Origin: Streptomyces cadmiisoli
Lineage (GTDB): Bacteria > Actinomycetota > Actinomycetes > Streptomycetales > Streptomycetaceae
NCBI RefSeq assembly: GCF_003261055.1
Contig: NZ_CP030074.1
Coordinates: forward strand, 186,001 to 250,000
Length of the DNA stretch: 64,000 bases
Direction of reading: 5' to 3'
Under the pieces are notes generated by a model. The model saw nothing but the letters and a program-made list of their open reading frames with translations. It searched no databases and was not told where the DNA came from. The translations under genes and the position numbers were made by a program. Numbering within the stretch: position 1 is the stretch's first letter; each line of letters begins with the position of its first letter. Shown here piece after piece: positions 41,121 through 50,495 of the stretch.

Positions 41121-42461
41121 GTGAACAGATGGCCGCGTCACCGCAGAACGACCTCGCTCCTGCTGGGCGCCGTGCTCACCGCCGTCACCCTGTCCGCTTG
41201 CGGTGGGGGGACCGAGGAGGGCTCGGGATCGAATTCCATCACCGAGGAGGACATCCAGGCGGCACTCGACAAGCCGACGACACTGACCGTCTGGTCCTGG
41301 TCCGGGAGCCTGCCCGACGTCGCGAAGGCGTTCGAGAAGAAGTACCCGAAGATCAAGGTCAAGGTCGAGAACGTCGGCACCGGCGCCGAGCAGTACGCCA
41401 AGCTCCAGAACGCGATCAAGGCCGGGAAGGGCGCGCCCGACCTCGCCACGGTCGAGTACAACGCCATCCCGCAGTACGCGCTGACCGGTGCGCTCGTCGA
41501 CCTGAAGAAGTTCGGCTTCGACTCGCTGGAGGACCGGTTCGACCCGGCGGTGTGGGCGAACGTCAACGTCGACGGGGGCCTGTTCGAGCTCCCGCTGAAC
41601 GCCGGCCCGATGGCGCTGTTCTACAACAAGAAGACCTTCGACAAGTTCGACATCGAGGTGCCGACCACGTGGGATGAGTACATCAAGGCGGCCCGCAAGA
41701 TCCAGAAGGCCGACCCCGACTACTACATCGGCGCCGACACCGGCAACGCGGGCCTGACCGAGAGCCTCATATGGGCGGCCGACGGCCGTCCCTTCAAGGT
41801 CGACGGCGCGAGTATCTCCATCGACCTCCAGGACGCCGGCAGCAAGAAGTACGCCGAGATGTACCAGCAGCTCCTGGACGACAAGCTGCTGTCCTCCGTC
41901 GGCGACTGGAGCCCCGAGTGGTTCGAGGGCCTGGCCTCGGGCCGGATCGCCACCCTGTCCTCCGGCGCCTGGATGGCCGGCATCCTCAAGGGCAGCGTCG
42001 CCAAGGCGTCCGGTGACTGGCGGGTGGCTCCCATGCCGTCCTATGACGGTGAGTCCACCACGTCCATCAACGGCGGGGGCAGCCTGGCGATGCCCGAGCA
42101 GGGCGACAACCAGCTCGTCGCCGCCGCGTTCCTGCGCTACGTGAGCGCCGAGGAGGGCGCGGACATCACCCAGGCGAGCGGCTCCTTCCCCGCCCGCGCC
42201 GAGGTGCTCGAGTCGGAGAAGTTCCTCGACGCCAAGGACGAGTACTTCGGCGGCCAGCGGGTCAACCGCGTCTTCGCGGAGTCCCTGCGCAACGTGGCCA
42301 CCGGCTGGCAGTACCTGCCCTACGACGTGTACGCCGTCAGCATCTTCAATGACAACGCCGGCAAGGCGTACACGGGTGACTCGACGATCCTCAAGGGTCT
42401 GAAGAGCTGGGAGCAGGCGCTCGTCAGGTACGGGGAGGAGCAGGGATTCACCATCAACTAG
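41121..42461 (+). CDS. Sugar ABC transporter substrate-binding lipoprotein
   Basis: This 446-residue extracytoplasmic binding protein has a signal peptide with lipobox TLSAC and acylation at C27. The mature part is a type-1 sugar-binding fold (LTVWSWSGSLPDVAKAFEKKYPKIKVKVENVGTG, then PDLATVEYNAIPQYALTGALVDL, and NNAGKAYTGDSTI). It probably binds a galactoside released outside the cell, judging from its beta-galactosidase neighbours; the ligand is not fixed by sequence. The start is GTG at 41121 with AAGGAAAAGAG upstream. A hairpin follows the gene. Confidence 0.92.
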   Translation: MNRWPRHRRTTSLLLGAVLTAVTLSACGGGTEEGSGSNSITEEDIQAALDKPTTLTVWSWSGSLPDVAKAFEKKYPKIKVKVENVGTGAEQYAKLQNAIKAGKGAPDLATVEYNAIPQYALTGALVDLKKFGFDSLEDRFDPAVWANVNVDGGLFELPLNAGPMALFYNKKTFDKFDIEVPTTWDEYIKAARKIQKADPDYYIGADTGNAGLTESLIWAADGRPFKVDGASISIDLQDAGSKKYAEMYQQLLDDKLLSSVGDWSPEWFEGLASGRIATLSSGAWMAGILKGSVAKASGDWRVAPMPSYDGESTTSINGGGSLAMPEQGDNQLVAAAFLRYVSAEEGADITQASGSFPARAEVLESEKFLDAKDEYFGGQRVNRVFAESLRNVATGWQYLPYDVYAVSIFNDNAGKAYTGDSTILKGLKSWEQALVRYGEEQGFTIN

Positions 42462-42480
42462 CCCAACCCGCAGGGGAGTC

Positions 42481-42501
42481 GGCCGCCGTACCACGGCGGC
42501 C
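42481..42501 (+). terminator. Hairpin after binding-protein gene
   Basis: GGCCGCCGT, loop ACC, ACGGCGGCC: a perfect 9-bp stem 19 bases after the stop codon. Probably ends or attenuates the transport operon before the RpiR gene. Confidence 0.6.
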
Positions 42502-42672
42502 CTCCATCCCGCCGCGGACCGATCGTCCGGTGCGGGACCCCAGCCCCCAGGAGGGTAGAGTGTCGTGCGGTATGACACCGCCAGAGGTGACCCCTGTGGC
42601 GGTTCGACCGAAGCAGCCATTTCGTTCGGCGAGCGTCGAGACCGCGGCCGACCCATACCGCGGGAGCAGCCT

Positions 42673-43665
42673 GTGAGCCGCGACTCGGACTCGAGCCGTC
42701 GCCCCTCCAGGTCCCGGCCGTCCAAGAACGGTGCGGCGGTGCCCGCGGCCCATGGGGACCGGGTGGCCGACGGAGTCGACGAGGCCAGCCCGCTGGAACT
42801 GCTGCGATCGTCACTGCCCGGCCTCACCGGCGCCAAGCTCCGGGTGGCGCAGGTCATCCTCAGGGACCCGGCCGTGGTGGGCCGCAGCTCCATCACCTGG
42901 CTCGCCGGTGAGGCCCGTACGTCGGCGGCGACCATCACCCGGCTGTCGACGGCGCTGGGATTCGACGGCTTCCCCGAACTGCGCGCGGCGCTCGCCCGCG
43001 AGCACGGCCGCGGTGTCCAGGCCGGCTGGGAGAAGGACATCGGCTCGGCCATCACCCCGGACGATCCCGCCGACAAGGTCCTCAGCACGCTGGCGGCCAA
43101 CCAGTTCAGCGCGGCACGCAACGCCATGGCCTCGGTGGACCTGGACGCCATGGCGCGGGTGGCGGACCGCATCGTGTCCGCCCAGCGTGTGCAGCTGTTC
43201 GGCGAATGGGGCGACGCGCCTCCGGCGTACGAGCTGTATCTGCGCCTGTTCCGCATCGGCATCCCCGTCTGGTACGACGAGGGCGCCTACTTCGCCCAGG
43301 TCGGGGCGAGCCTGCTGGCGCCGGGCGACGTGGCCCTGGTGATCTCCCGGTCGGGCGACAGCCCCATCGCCATGAAGTTCGCCGAGGTCGCCCGGGAACA
43401 CGGTGCGATGACGGCGCTCATCACGGGCAACCCGCAGTCCCCCCTCGCGGCCGAGGTGGACGAGGCCCTGCACACCGGCACCGGGGTGGGCGGCTCGTGG
43501 ACGGACTACTTCGCCGGACGCTCCAGTGACGCCTTGGTGGGCGCGCTGCTGTGGGCGCTCGTCGCCCAGCGGGTACCGGACCGTATCTACGACCGGATGA
43601 ACCAGGGAGACACGCCCGCGCCGCGCAAGCGCAGCCAGGGCATCTTCGACAACCCCATGCACTGA
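42673..43665 (+). CDS. MurR/RpiR family transcriptional regulator
   Basis: This 330-residue regulator has an N-terminal RpiR helix-turn-helix (LTGAKLRVAQVILRDPAVVGRSSITWLAGEARTSAATITRLSTALGFDGFPELRAALARE). The SIS sugar-phosphate-binding domain follows (RVQLFGEWGDAPPAYELYLRL, VWYDEGAYFAQVGASLLAPGDVALVISRSGDSPIAMKFAEVAREHGAMTALITGNPQSPLA). I start at GTG 42673 with GGGAG upstream; a longer in-frame reading from 42565 is unconserved. It lies between the transporter and the GH35 gene, so it is the natural regulator of the cluster. Confidence 0.87.
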   Translation: MSRDSDSSRRPSRSRPSKNGAAVPAAHGDRVADGVDEASPLELLRSSLPGLTGAKLRVAQVILRDPAVVGRSSITWLAGEARTSAATITRLSTALGFDGFPELRAALAREHGRGVQAGWEKDIGSAITPDDPADKVLSTLAANQFSAARNAMASVDLDAMARVADRIVSAQRVQLFGEWGDAPPAYELYLRLFRIGIPVWYDEGAYFAQVGASLLAPGDVALVISRSGDSPIAMKFAEVAREHGAMTALITGNPQSPLAAEVDEALHTGTGVGGSWTDYFAGRSSDALVGALLWALVAQRVPDRIYDRMNQGDTPAPRKRSQGIFDNPMH

Positions 43666-43873
43666 CCGCCCGACCGCCCCGGCTGCCGCACGGCGCCGCG
43701 CGCACCCCTTCGGCCGGCACGGCACGCCGCGGCGGCCCGGTCCGTCCCGCCGTACGACGGCATTCCGGCGTTCCCGCCGCGCACCGGCCCTCGGCCCACC
43801 GGGTGCCGCCCCCCTCGTGCGCCCCCGCCCCCGTCGCCACCCCCATGCCACAGACAGAGATCGAGACATCCTC

Positions 43874-45625
43874 ATGCCCGAACTGAGCATCGCCGACGAC
43901 GGCTTCCGCCTCGACGGCCGGCCCTTCCGCATCATCTCCGGCAGCCTCCACTACTTCCGGATCCATCCCGAGCAGTGGGCCGACCGGCTGCACAAGGCCC
44001 GCCTGATGGGGCTGAACACGGTCGACGTCTATGTGCCGTGGAACCTCCACCAGCCGCACCGCGACGGCCCCCTCGTCCTCGACGAGGGCCTCGACCTGCC
44101 CCGCTTCCTCGACCTCGCCGCCGCCGAGGGCCTGTGCGTACTGCTGCGCCCCGGCCCCTACATCTGCGCCGAATGGGAGGCGGGAGGCCTGCCTGCCTGG
44201 CTGCTCGTCGACCCCGACGTGCGTCTGCGCACGTCCGACCCGCGCTACCAGAAGCCGGTCGAGCAGTTCTTCGAGCTGCTGCTGCCGCACATCCGTCCCC
44301 GGCTGGCGACCGCGGGCGGGCCGGTCGTCGCGGTCCAGGTGGAGAACGAGTACGGCGCCTCCGGCCTGCGCGACAGGGCTCACCTCGACCACCTCGTCAC
44401 CCTGCTGCGGTCGGGCGGCGTCGATGTCCCGCTGTTCACCTCCGACCAGGCGCGCGACCTGGCCGACGGCGGCATCCCGGGCGTGCTGCGGACGGTCAAC
44501 TTCGGCCGCGGGGCGGGCGAGCACCTGCGCACCCTGCGCGAGCACCAGCCGCGGGGCCCGCTGATGTGCGGCGAGTTCTGGGCGGGCTGGTTCGACCGGT
44601 GGGGCGGCGGGCACAAGACGCGGCGCGACGAGGAGGTGCGCGACACCCTCGACGAGATCCTGGCCGCGGGCGCCTCCGTCAACATCTACATGTTCCACGG
44701 CGGCACCAACTTCGGCTTCACCAACGGCGCCAACGACAAGGGCCACTACCGGCCCACCGTCACCTCGTACGACTACGACGCCCCGCTCGACGAGGCGGGC
44801 GACCCCACCGGCAAGTACCGCCTGTTCCGCGAGACGATCGCCCGGTACGCGGACGTGCCCGAGGAACCCGTCCCGTCCGCCGGCGCCAAGCTGACCCTGC
44901 GCGGCATCCGCCTGCCGGAGCGCGCGTCCCTGCTCGCGCAGGCGGGCGCGCTCGGCGGCCCCACCCGGCGCGCGGAACGGCCGCTGTCCATGGAGGAGCT
45001 GGGCCAGGCCTTCGGCTTCGTCCTGTACGAGACGGAGCTGCCGGCCGCCGGTGACGGAGTGCTGTGCTTCGGCGAGGTGCGCGACCGCGCCCAGGTCCTC
45101 GTCGACGGTCAGCCGGTCGGCACCCTGGAACGGGAGAACCGCGAGCAGGCCATCGGCCTGCGGTCACCGGCCGCGGGCGCGCGGCTCACGGTCCTGGTCG
45201 AGAACCAGGGGCGGGTGAACTACGGCGCGGGTCTGCGCGACGGCAAGGGTCTCGTGGGACCGGTCACCTTCAACGAGCAGCCGCTGTCCGACTGGACCAG
45301 CACACCCCTGCCGCTGGACGCGCTCGGCGCCCTGTCGTTCTCGTCTGCCGCGGCCGGGACGGGTCCGGTGTTCCACCGGGGCACGTTCGAGGTGGCGGCC
45401 CCCGCGGACACCTTCCTCCACCTCCCGGGCTGGACCAAGGGCAACGTCTGGGTCAACGGCTTCGCGCTCGGCCGCTACTGGTCCCGCGGGCCGCAGCACT
45501 CCCTGTACGTGCCGGGTCCGGTGCTGCGCGCGGGCGCCAACGAGATCGTGGTGCTCGAACTGCACGGCACGCGGGCCGGCGTCGTGGACTTCCGCGACGC
45601 CCCCGACCTCGGCCCGGCCGAGTAG
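43874..45625 (+). CDS. GH35 beta-galactosidase
   Basis: This 583-residue glycosidase has the GH35 start SIADDGFRLDGRPFRIISGSLHYFRIHPEQW. The acid/base E159 lies in VQVENEYGA and the nucleophile E234 in CGEFWAGWFDRWGGG. The C-terminal beta-rich domains follow (GFVLYETELPAAGDGVLCFGEVRDRAQV; TFLHLPGWTKGNVWVNGFALGRYWSRGPQ). It hydrolyses terminal beta-galactosides. No signal peptide is seen, so action is probably inside the cell after uptake of an oligosaccharide. The start is ATG at 43874, with a weak ribosome site (GAGATCGAGAC). The length is at the shorter end for the family. Confidence 0.93.
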   Translation: MPELSIADDGFRLDGRPFRIISGSLHYFRIHPEQWADRLHKARLMGLNTVDVYVPWNLHQPHRDGPLVLDEGLDLPRFLDLAAAEGLCVLLRPGPYICAEWEAGGLPAWLLVDPDVRLRTSDPRYQKPVEQFFELLLPHIRPRLATAGGPVVAVQVENEYGASGLRDRAHLDHLVTLLRSGGVDVPLFTSDQARDLADGGIPGVLRTVNFGRGAGEHLRTLREHQPRGPLMCGEFWAGWFDRWGGGHKTRRDEEVRDTLDEILAAGASVNIYMFHGGTNFGFTNGANDKGHYRPTVTSYDYDAPLDEAGDPTGKYRLFRETIARYADVPEEPVPSAGAKLTLRGIRLPERASLLAQAGALGGPTRRAERPLSMEELGQAFGFVLYETELPAAGDGVLCFGEVRDRAQVLVDGQPVGTLERENREQAIGLRSPAAGARLTVLVENQGRVNYGAGLRDGKGLVGPVTFNEQPLSDWTSTPLPLDALGALSFSSAAAGTGPVFHRGTFEVAAPADTFLHLPGWTKGNVWVNGFALGRYWSRGPQHSLYVPGPVLRAGANEIVVLELHGTRAGVVDFRDAPDLGPAE

Positions 45626-45700
45626 CGGAGACCTTCCGGGTGAGCGGGGTTCCCATATCCCGGCTGAAAATGTTTTGCGCAGAAGATTAATATGATCATG

Positions 45701-45712
45701 TTTCGTGATAAT
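45701..45712 (+). promoter_or_regulatory. Half-site match to the sugar operator
   Basis: TTTCGTGATAAT matches 11 of 12 positions of the complement of the left arm at 39077 in its AT-rich context (CTTGCGTGATAAT). It lies in an AT-rich stretch about 52 bp before the FAD oxidoreductase start. A second arm is degenerate. The cluster may use the same regulator at both promoters. Confidence 0.45.
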
Positions 45713-45763
45713 GTCTTTCGGGCGGGGGTTTCCGGGGGCACGAGCACGCGAGAAGGAGCTGGC

Positions 45764-48019
45764 ATGCAGCGGCTATCGGTCGACACCGATGTAACCGTCG
45801 TCGGTGGAGGCCTCGCCGGCGTCGCGGCGGCCATCGGCGCCGCCCGCACCGGCGCCCGGGTCGCCCTGATCAACAACCGGCCGGTGCTCGGTGGCAACTC
45901 GAGCAGCGAGATCCGGGTGTGGGTCTGCGGCGCCACGGCGCACGGCGCGCAGAAGTACGCGCGTGAGACCGGCGTCATGGGCGAGCTGTTCCTGGAGAAC
46001 CAGTACCGCAACCCCGAGGGCAACCCGTACCTCTGGGACCAGGTCGTGCTCGACGCCGTGCGCGCCGAGCCCGGGATCAGCCTCTACCTCAACACCGACG
46101 TGCGGGAGGTGGAGGCCGACGGCCCCGAGGACGGGCGCGCCGTGCGGGCCGTCACCGGATGGCAGATGGGCTCGGAGCGCATCATCCGCTTCACCAGCCC
46201 GGTGTTCGTCGACGCCACCGGCGACGGACTGGTGGGCGAGCAGGCCGGGGCCTGGTACCGCACCGGACGCGAGGCCGCCCACGAGTTCGGTGAGGAATGG
46301 GCCCCCGACCAGGCGGACTCCGACCTGCTGGGCAACACGATGTTCTTCTACACCAAGGACACCGGCGAACCCGTCCGGTTCGTACCGCCGTCCATCGCCA
46401 AGGACATCGGCTCCACCTCGATCGTCCGCAACCGGCCCATCAGCACCACGGCCAACGGCTGCGACTACTGGTGGATCGAGTACGGCGGACAGCTCGACAC
46501 CGTCGCCGACTCCGAGGCGATCCGCGACGAACTGTGGGCCGTGATCTACGGCATCTGGGACCACATCAAGAACTCGGGAGAGTACGACGCGGACACCCTC
46601 ACCCTGGAGTGGGTGGGCTCCGTGCCCGGCAAGCGGGAGTACCGGCGCTTCGTCGGGGACCACGTCCTCACCCAGCAGGACATCATCGAGCAGACCCGCT
46701 TCCGGGACGCCGTCGGCTTCGGCGGCTGGTCCATCGACCTGCACCCCGCGGGCGGCATGTACGCCGAGTCGGACGGATCCAAGCACCTGTTCTCGGCCGG
46801 CCTCTACCACATCCCCTTCCGCAGCCTGTACTCCCGCAACGTCGGCAACCTCCTGCTGGCCGGCCGCGACATCTCGGCCAGCCACGTGGCGTTCGGCACC
46901 ACCCGGGTCATGGCGACCTGCGCGGTCACCGGCGAGGCCGCGGGCGTCGCGGCCGGGCTGTGCGTCCGGGACGGACTGACCCCCCGGCAGCTGGCGAACG
47001 ACCACATCGACCTGCTGCAGCAGACGCTGCTGCGCCACGACGCCTCACTGCTCGGCGTCGCATGGCAGGACCCGGCCGACCTCGCCGCCTCCGCGCACGT
47101 CTCCGCCTCCAGCGAACTGCGCACCCTGCGCGTGGCGCCCCGGCCCGGCGAGCGGACCGGCCGGCAGTCCCTCGACGGCCACGACGTCGGGATCGTCCTG
47201 CCCGTCGAGCCCGCCCTCGAGGCGGTCGAACTGCTCCTCGACGCGTCGGAGGCGACGTCCGTGGAGCTGGAACTGTGGTCGACCGGCGGCGGGGAGAACC
47301 ACATACCGGTCGACCAGCTCGGCACGACGCGGGTCGAACTGGTCCCGGGCGAGCAGTGGGTCAGGGCCCCGTTCTCCCACAAGGCCCCCGGCGGGCGGAA
47401 CGTCGTCCTGGTGGTGCGGCGCAACCCCTCCGTGGCGCTGGTCGTCGTCGACCGGCCCGGCCCGTACGGGGTTCTGGGGCTGGTGAGCCGCACCCCGCGC
47501 ACCCGCAGCGGACAGCCGCAGTCCAACGCCTGGTCCGCCGAGGAACTGCGCCGCAGGTGCCCGGCGACGGTGGTGCACGGGGACAGCGACGCCTACGGCG
47601 CGAGCCAGGTCACCGGCCCCTTGCAGCGCCCCTACGACGGCCCGCGCATGTGGTCGTCGGAGAGCCTCGCCGTCGACCCCGAGCCCTGGATCCGCCTCGA
47701 CTGGGACCGGCCCCGGACCGTCGCCCGCGTCGACGCCATCCTCAACGACGACGTCGACCTGGACCTCGTCAACCTCCACCACCACCGGACCCCCTTCCCC
47801 GTCGTCCCCGAACTCGTACGGGACTACGACATCGAGGCGCTGGTGGACGGTGCCTGGCGCACGGTCGCCTCGGTGCGCGACAACCGCGAACGCCGCCGGT
47901 CGCACCTGCTGGACGAGCCGGTGGCGGCGACGGCCCTGCGGCTGGCCGTGCACGCCACCAACGGGTCGGAGTGGGCGACGGTGGTGGCGCTGCGCGTCTA
48001 CGGGGCGGAACAGAGCTGA
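45764..48019 (+). CDS. FAD-dependent oxidoreductase with C-terminal sugar-binding-like domain
   Basis: This 751-residue protein has a two-dinucleotide-binding N-terminal half (DVTVVGGGLAGVAAAIGAARTGARVALINNRPVLGGNSSSEIRVWV, then GRDISASHVAFGTTRVMATCAVTGEAAGVAAGLC). That pattern is the FAD-dependent oxidoreductase family PF12831 common in glycan utilisation clusters. The C-terminal 300 residues look like beta-sandwich and F5/8-type carbohydrate-binding domains (VDRPGPYGVLGL, WIRLDWDRPRTVARVDAI). It is followed by the GH42 gene three bases later. It might oxidise a sugar or an intermediate; no substrate is established here. The start is ATG at 45764 with AAGGAG upstream. Confidence 0.8.
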   Translation: MQRLSVDTDVTVVGGGLAGVAAAIGAARTGARVALINNRPVLGGNSSSEIRVWVCGATAHGAQKYARETGVMGELFLENQYRNPEGNPYLWDQVVLDAVRAEPGISLYLNTDVREVEADGPEDGRAVRAVTGWQMGSERIIRFTSPVFVDATGDGLVGEQAGAWYRTGREAAHEFGEEWAPDQADSDLLGNTMFFYTKDTGEPVRFVPPSIAKDIGSTSIVRNRPISTTANGCDYWWIEYGGQLDTVADSEAIRDELWAVIYGIWDHIKNSGEYDADTLTLEWVGSVPGKREYRRFVGDHVLTQQDIIEQTRFRDAVGFGGWSIDLHPAGGMYAESDGSKHLFSAGLYHIPFRSLYSRNVGNLLLAGRDISASHVAFGTTRVMATCAVTGEAAGVAAGLCVRDGLTPRQLANDHIDLLQQTLLRHDASLLGVAWQDPADLAASAHVSASSELRTLRVAPRPGERTGRQSLDGHDVGIVLPVEPALEAVELLLDASEATSVELELWSTGGGENHIPVDQLGTTRVELVPGEQWVRAPFSHKAPGGRNVVLVVRRNPSVALVVVDRPGPYGVLGLVSRTPRTRSGQPQSNAWSAEELRRRCPATVVHGDSDAYGASQVTGPLQRPYDGPRMWSSESLAVDPEPWIRLDWDRPRTVARVDAILNDDVDLDLVNLHHHRTPFPVVPELVRDYDIEALVDGAWRTVASVRDNRERRRSHLLDEPVAATALRLAVHATNGSEWATVVALRVYGAEQS

Positions 48020-48021
48020 CC

Positions 48022-50061
48022 GTGCCCGAGAACACTCCCGCCGCCGGGTCCGCCCGCCACCTCCTGCCGGGACTCGCCTTCGGCGGCGACTACAACCCCG
48101 AGCAGTGGCCCGAGGCCGTATGGCAGGAGGACGTCCGGCTGATGCGGCAGGCCGGCGTCAACCTGGTCAGCGTCGGCATCTTCTCCTGGGCCCTGCTGGA
48201 ACCGAAGCAGGGGGCGTACGACTTCGGCTGGCTCGACCGGGTGCTCGACCTGCTGCACGAGCACGGCATCCGCGTCGATCTGGCCACCCCGACGGTGGCG
48301 CCGCCCGCCTGGTTCTACCGCGCCCACCCCGACGCGCTGCCCGTCACACGTGAGGGCGTGCGCCACTCCTTCGGCTCGCGCGGCGCCATCTGCCACAGCA
48401 ACCCGGCCTACCGCGAGGCCGCCGCGAACATCACCACGAAGATCGCCGAACGCTACGCCGCCCACCCCGCGCTCGCGTTGTGGCACGTCCACAACGAGTA
48501 CGGCGAACCGGTGAACGCCTGCTACTGCGACACCTGCGCCGCCCGCTTCCGCGACTGGCTCGCCGCGCGCCACGGCACCCTCGACGCCCTCAACGAGGCC
48601 TGGGGGACGGCCTTCTGGGGCCAGCGGTACACCGACTTCGAGCAGATAGACCCGCCGCGGCTGACCCCGGCGGTGTGCAACCCGGCGCAGCAGCTCGACC
48701 ACAAGCGGTTCGCGGACGCCACCATGCGCGAGAACTTCTGCGCCGAGCGGGACATCCTGCACCGGCTCTCGCCCGGCGTGCCCGTCACGACCAACTTCAT
48801 GGCCGCGCTCAGCCAGTGCGACTCCGTCGACTACTGGGCCTGGGGCCGCGAGGTCGACCTCGTCAGCAACGACCACTATCTGATCACCGACGGCCGCCGG
48901 ACCCATGTCAACCTCGCGATGGCCGCCGACCTGACCCGCTCGGTCGCGGGCGGCGCCCCCTGGCTGCTGCTCGAACACTCCACCTCGGGCGTCAACTGGC
49001 AGCCCCACAACCCCGCCAAGGCCCCCGGAGAGATGGCCCGCAACTCCCTCGCGCACGTGGCGCGGGGCTCCGAGGGCGCCATGTTCTTCCAGTGGCGGCA
49101 GTCCCGGCGCGGCTCCGAGAAGTTCCACTCCGCGATGCTGCCGCAGGGCGGCACCGACACCCGCGTATGGCGTGAAGTGGTGCAGCTCGGCTCGGACATG
49201 GCGGCACTGGCCGGCCTGCGGGGCACCCGCACCGTGCCGGACGTGGCCATGGTCTGGGACTGGCACTCCTGGTGGGCGCAGAGCCTGGACGGGCAGCCCT
49301 CCGTCGACCACGACGCGCGCGAACGCGCGGACAGCTTCTACGAGGCGCTGTACGACCGGCACCTGACCGTCGACTTCGTCCATCCCGAGGCGGACCTGTC
49401 GTCCTATCCGCTGGTCGTGGTCCCGGCGCTCTACCTCACCTCCGAGAACGCGGGCGACAACCTGCGCCGCTACGTCGAGGACGGCGGCACCCTGGTCGTC
49501 TCCTACTTCTCCGGCATCGTGGACGAGAACGACGCCGTTCATCCCGGTGCCTACCCGGGAGCCCTGCGGGACGTGCTCGGGCTGACCGTCGAGGAGTGGT
49601 CACCGCTGCTGCCCGGCGACACGGTCAGGATCGCGGGCCCGGAGGGGGCGACACGGCGTGCGGACGTGTGGACCGAGTTCGTGGTGCCGCGCGGGGCGCG
49701 GACGGTGTGGACCTACGCCGACGGCCCGGCGGCCGCGAGACCGGCGGTCACCCGGCACCGTTCGGGCACCGGAACCGCCTGGTACATCTCCACCCGCCTG
49801 GACGTCCAGGGGCTCGGGGCGGTGCTGGAGGCGGCGTGCGAGGACGCGGGAGTCCCGCCGCGCGGGGCTCTGCCCCGGGACGTGGAGGTGGTGCGGCGCT
49901 CCGGCGAGGGCGGCGACCATCTGTTCGTGATCAACCATTCGCGGGAGCCGGCCATCGTTCCCCTGCCGGACGCCGGCACCGACCTGCTCACCGGTGAACC
50001 CGCCGCCGGCCTGCTCACCGTCCTGCCCGGTGCGGTCGCGGTGCTGCGGCTGGGCGGCTGA
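48022..50061 (+). CDS. GH42 beta-galactosidase
   Basis: This 679-residue glycosidase has GLAFGGDYNPEQWPEAVWQEDVRLMRQAGVNLVSVGIFSWALLEP. The acid/base E159 lies in HVHNEYG, the nucleophile E318 in LLLEHSTSGVNWQPHNPAK, and a trimerisation-type middle domain reads VVVPALYLTSENAGDNLRRYVEDGGTLVVSYFSGIVDEND. This matches GH42 beta-galactosidases, which cleave beta-galactosides and are usually intracellular. The start is GTG at 48022, two bases after the FAD oxidoreductase stop. A cytoplasmic location is inferred because no signal peptide is seen. Confidence 0.92.
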   Translation: MPENTPAAGSARHLLPGLAFGGDYNPEQWPEAVWQEDVRLMRQAGVNLVSVGIFSWALLEPKQGAYDFGWLDRVLDLLHEHGIRVDLATPTVAPPAWFYRAHPDALPVTREGVRHSFGSRGAICHSNPAYREAAANITTKIAERYAAHPALALWHVHNEYGEPVNACYCDTCAARFRDWLAARHGTLDALNEAWGTAFWGQRYTDFEQIDPPRLTPAVCNPAQQLDHKRFADATMRENFCAERDILHRLSPGVPVTTNFMAALSQCDSVDYWAWGREVDLVSNDHYLITDGRRTHVNLAMAADLTRSVAGGAPWLLLEHSTSGVNWQPHNPAKAPGEMARNSLAHVARGSEGAMFFQWRQSRRGSEKFHSAMLPQGGTDTRVWREVVQLGSDMAALAGLRGTRTVPDVAMVWDWHSWWAQSLDGQPSVDHDARERADSFYEALYDRHLTVDFVHPEADLSSYPLVVVPALYLTSENAGDNLRRYVEDGGTLVVSYFSGIVDENDAVHPGAYPGALRDVLGLTVEEWSPLLPGDTVRIAGPEGATRRADVWTEFVVPRGARTVWTYADGPAAARPAVTRHRSGTGTAWYISTRLDVQGLGAVLEAACEDAGVPPRGALPRDVEVVRRSGEGGDHLFVINHSREPAIVPLPDAGTDLLTGEPAAGLLTVLPGAVAVLRLGG

Positions 50062-50495
50062 CGCTGCCGGTCTCCCGGTGCGCGCCCGACGATTCGCTCC
50101 ATAGAGGTTCACGTTCCGTGAGCGTTTCTCGGAGTGTGCCGTGGGCCGCGACCCGGGCGACCTCGTGGGCCGGTGCCCGGCCGGTTGGCCGTCCGGCACT
50201 CGATGACACGTGGCCTGACCTGCGAGAAGAGATCGGCCACCTGGTGTGGTGCGACGGGGGTACCGGGGATGCGAGGCAGGCGCGGCGACGCCACGACCGG
50301 CCCTCGTTCTCGTCCAACTCCCGTTGAATCGGCAAGAGTTGATTTCTAGTCTCTGAAGCGGAGGGAACCCCACCGCTTCGGTTGCAAGGGTGTCGCCGTC
50401 GTCAGGGTTCCCTTGGTGAATCCCGCCGCGCAGGCCCGCGACGCCGGCCCGCGCCGGGCCGCACCTCGAGTTTCCCCCACTCCCGAGGAACCCTC
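50062..50495. other. Intergenic region, 434 bp
   Basis: Open frames are short and lack codon bias. It carries promoters for the downstream secreted protein. A direct AT-poorer stretch with ATTTCTAGTCTCTG near 50342 may contain its promoter. No gene is supported. Confidence 0.4.

Noticed and set aside
50118..50327. Small open frame between the GH42 and the spherulin-like genes
   Set aside because: Overlapping frames of similar length on both strands, no ribosome site and no codon bias.
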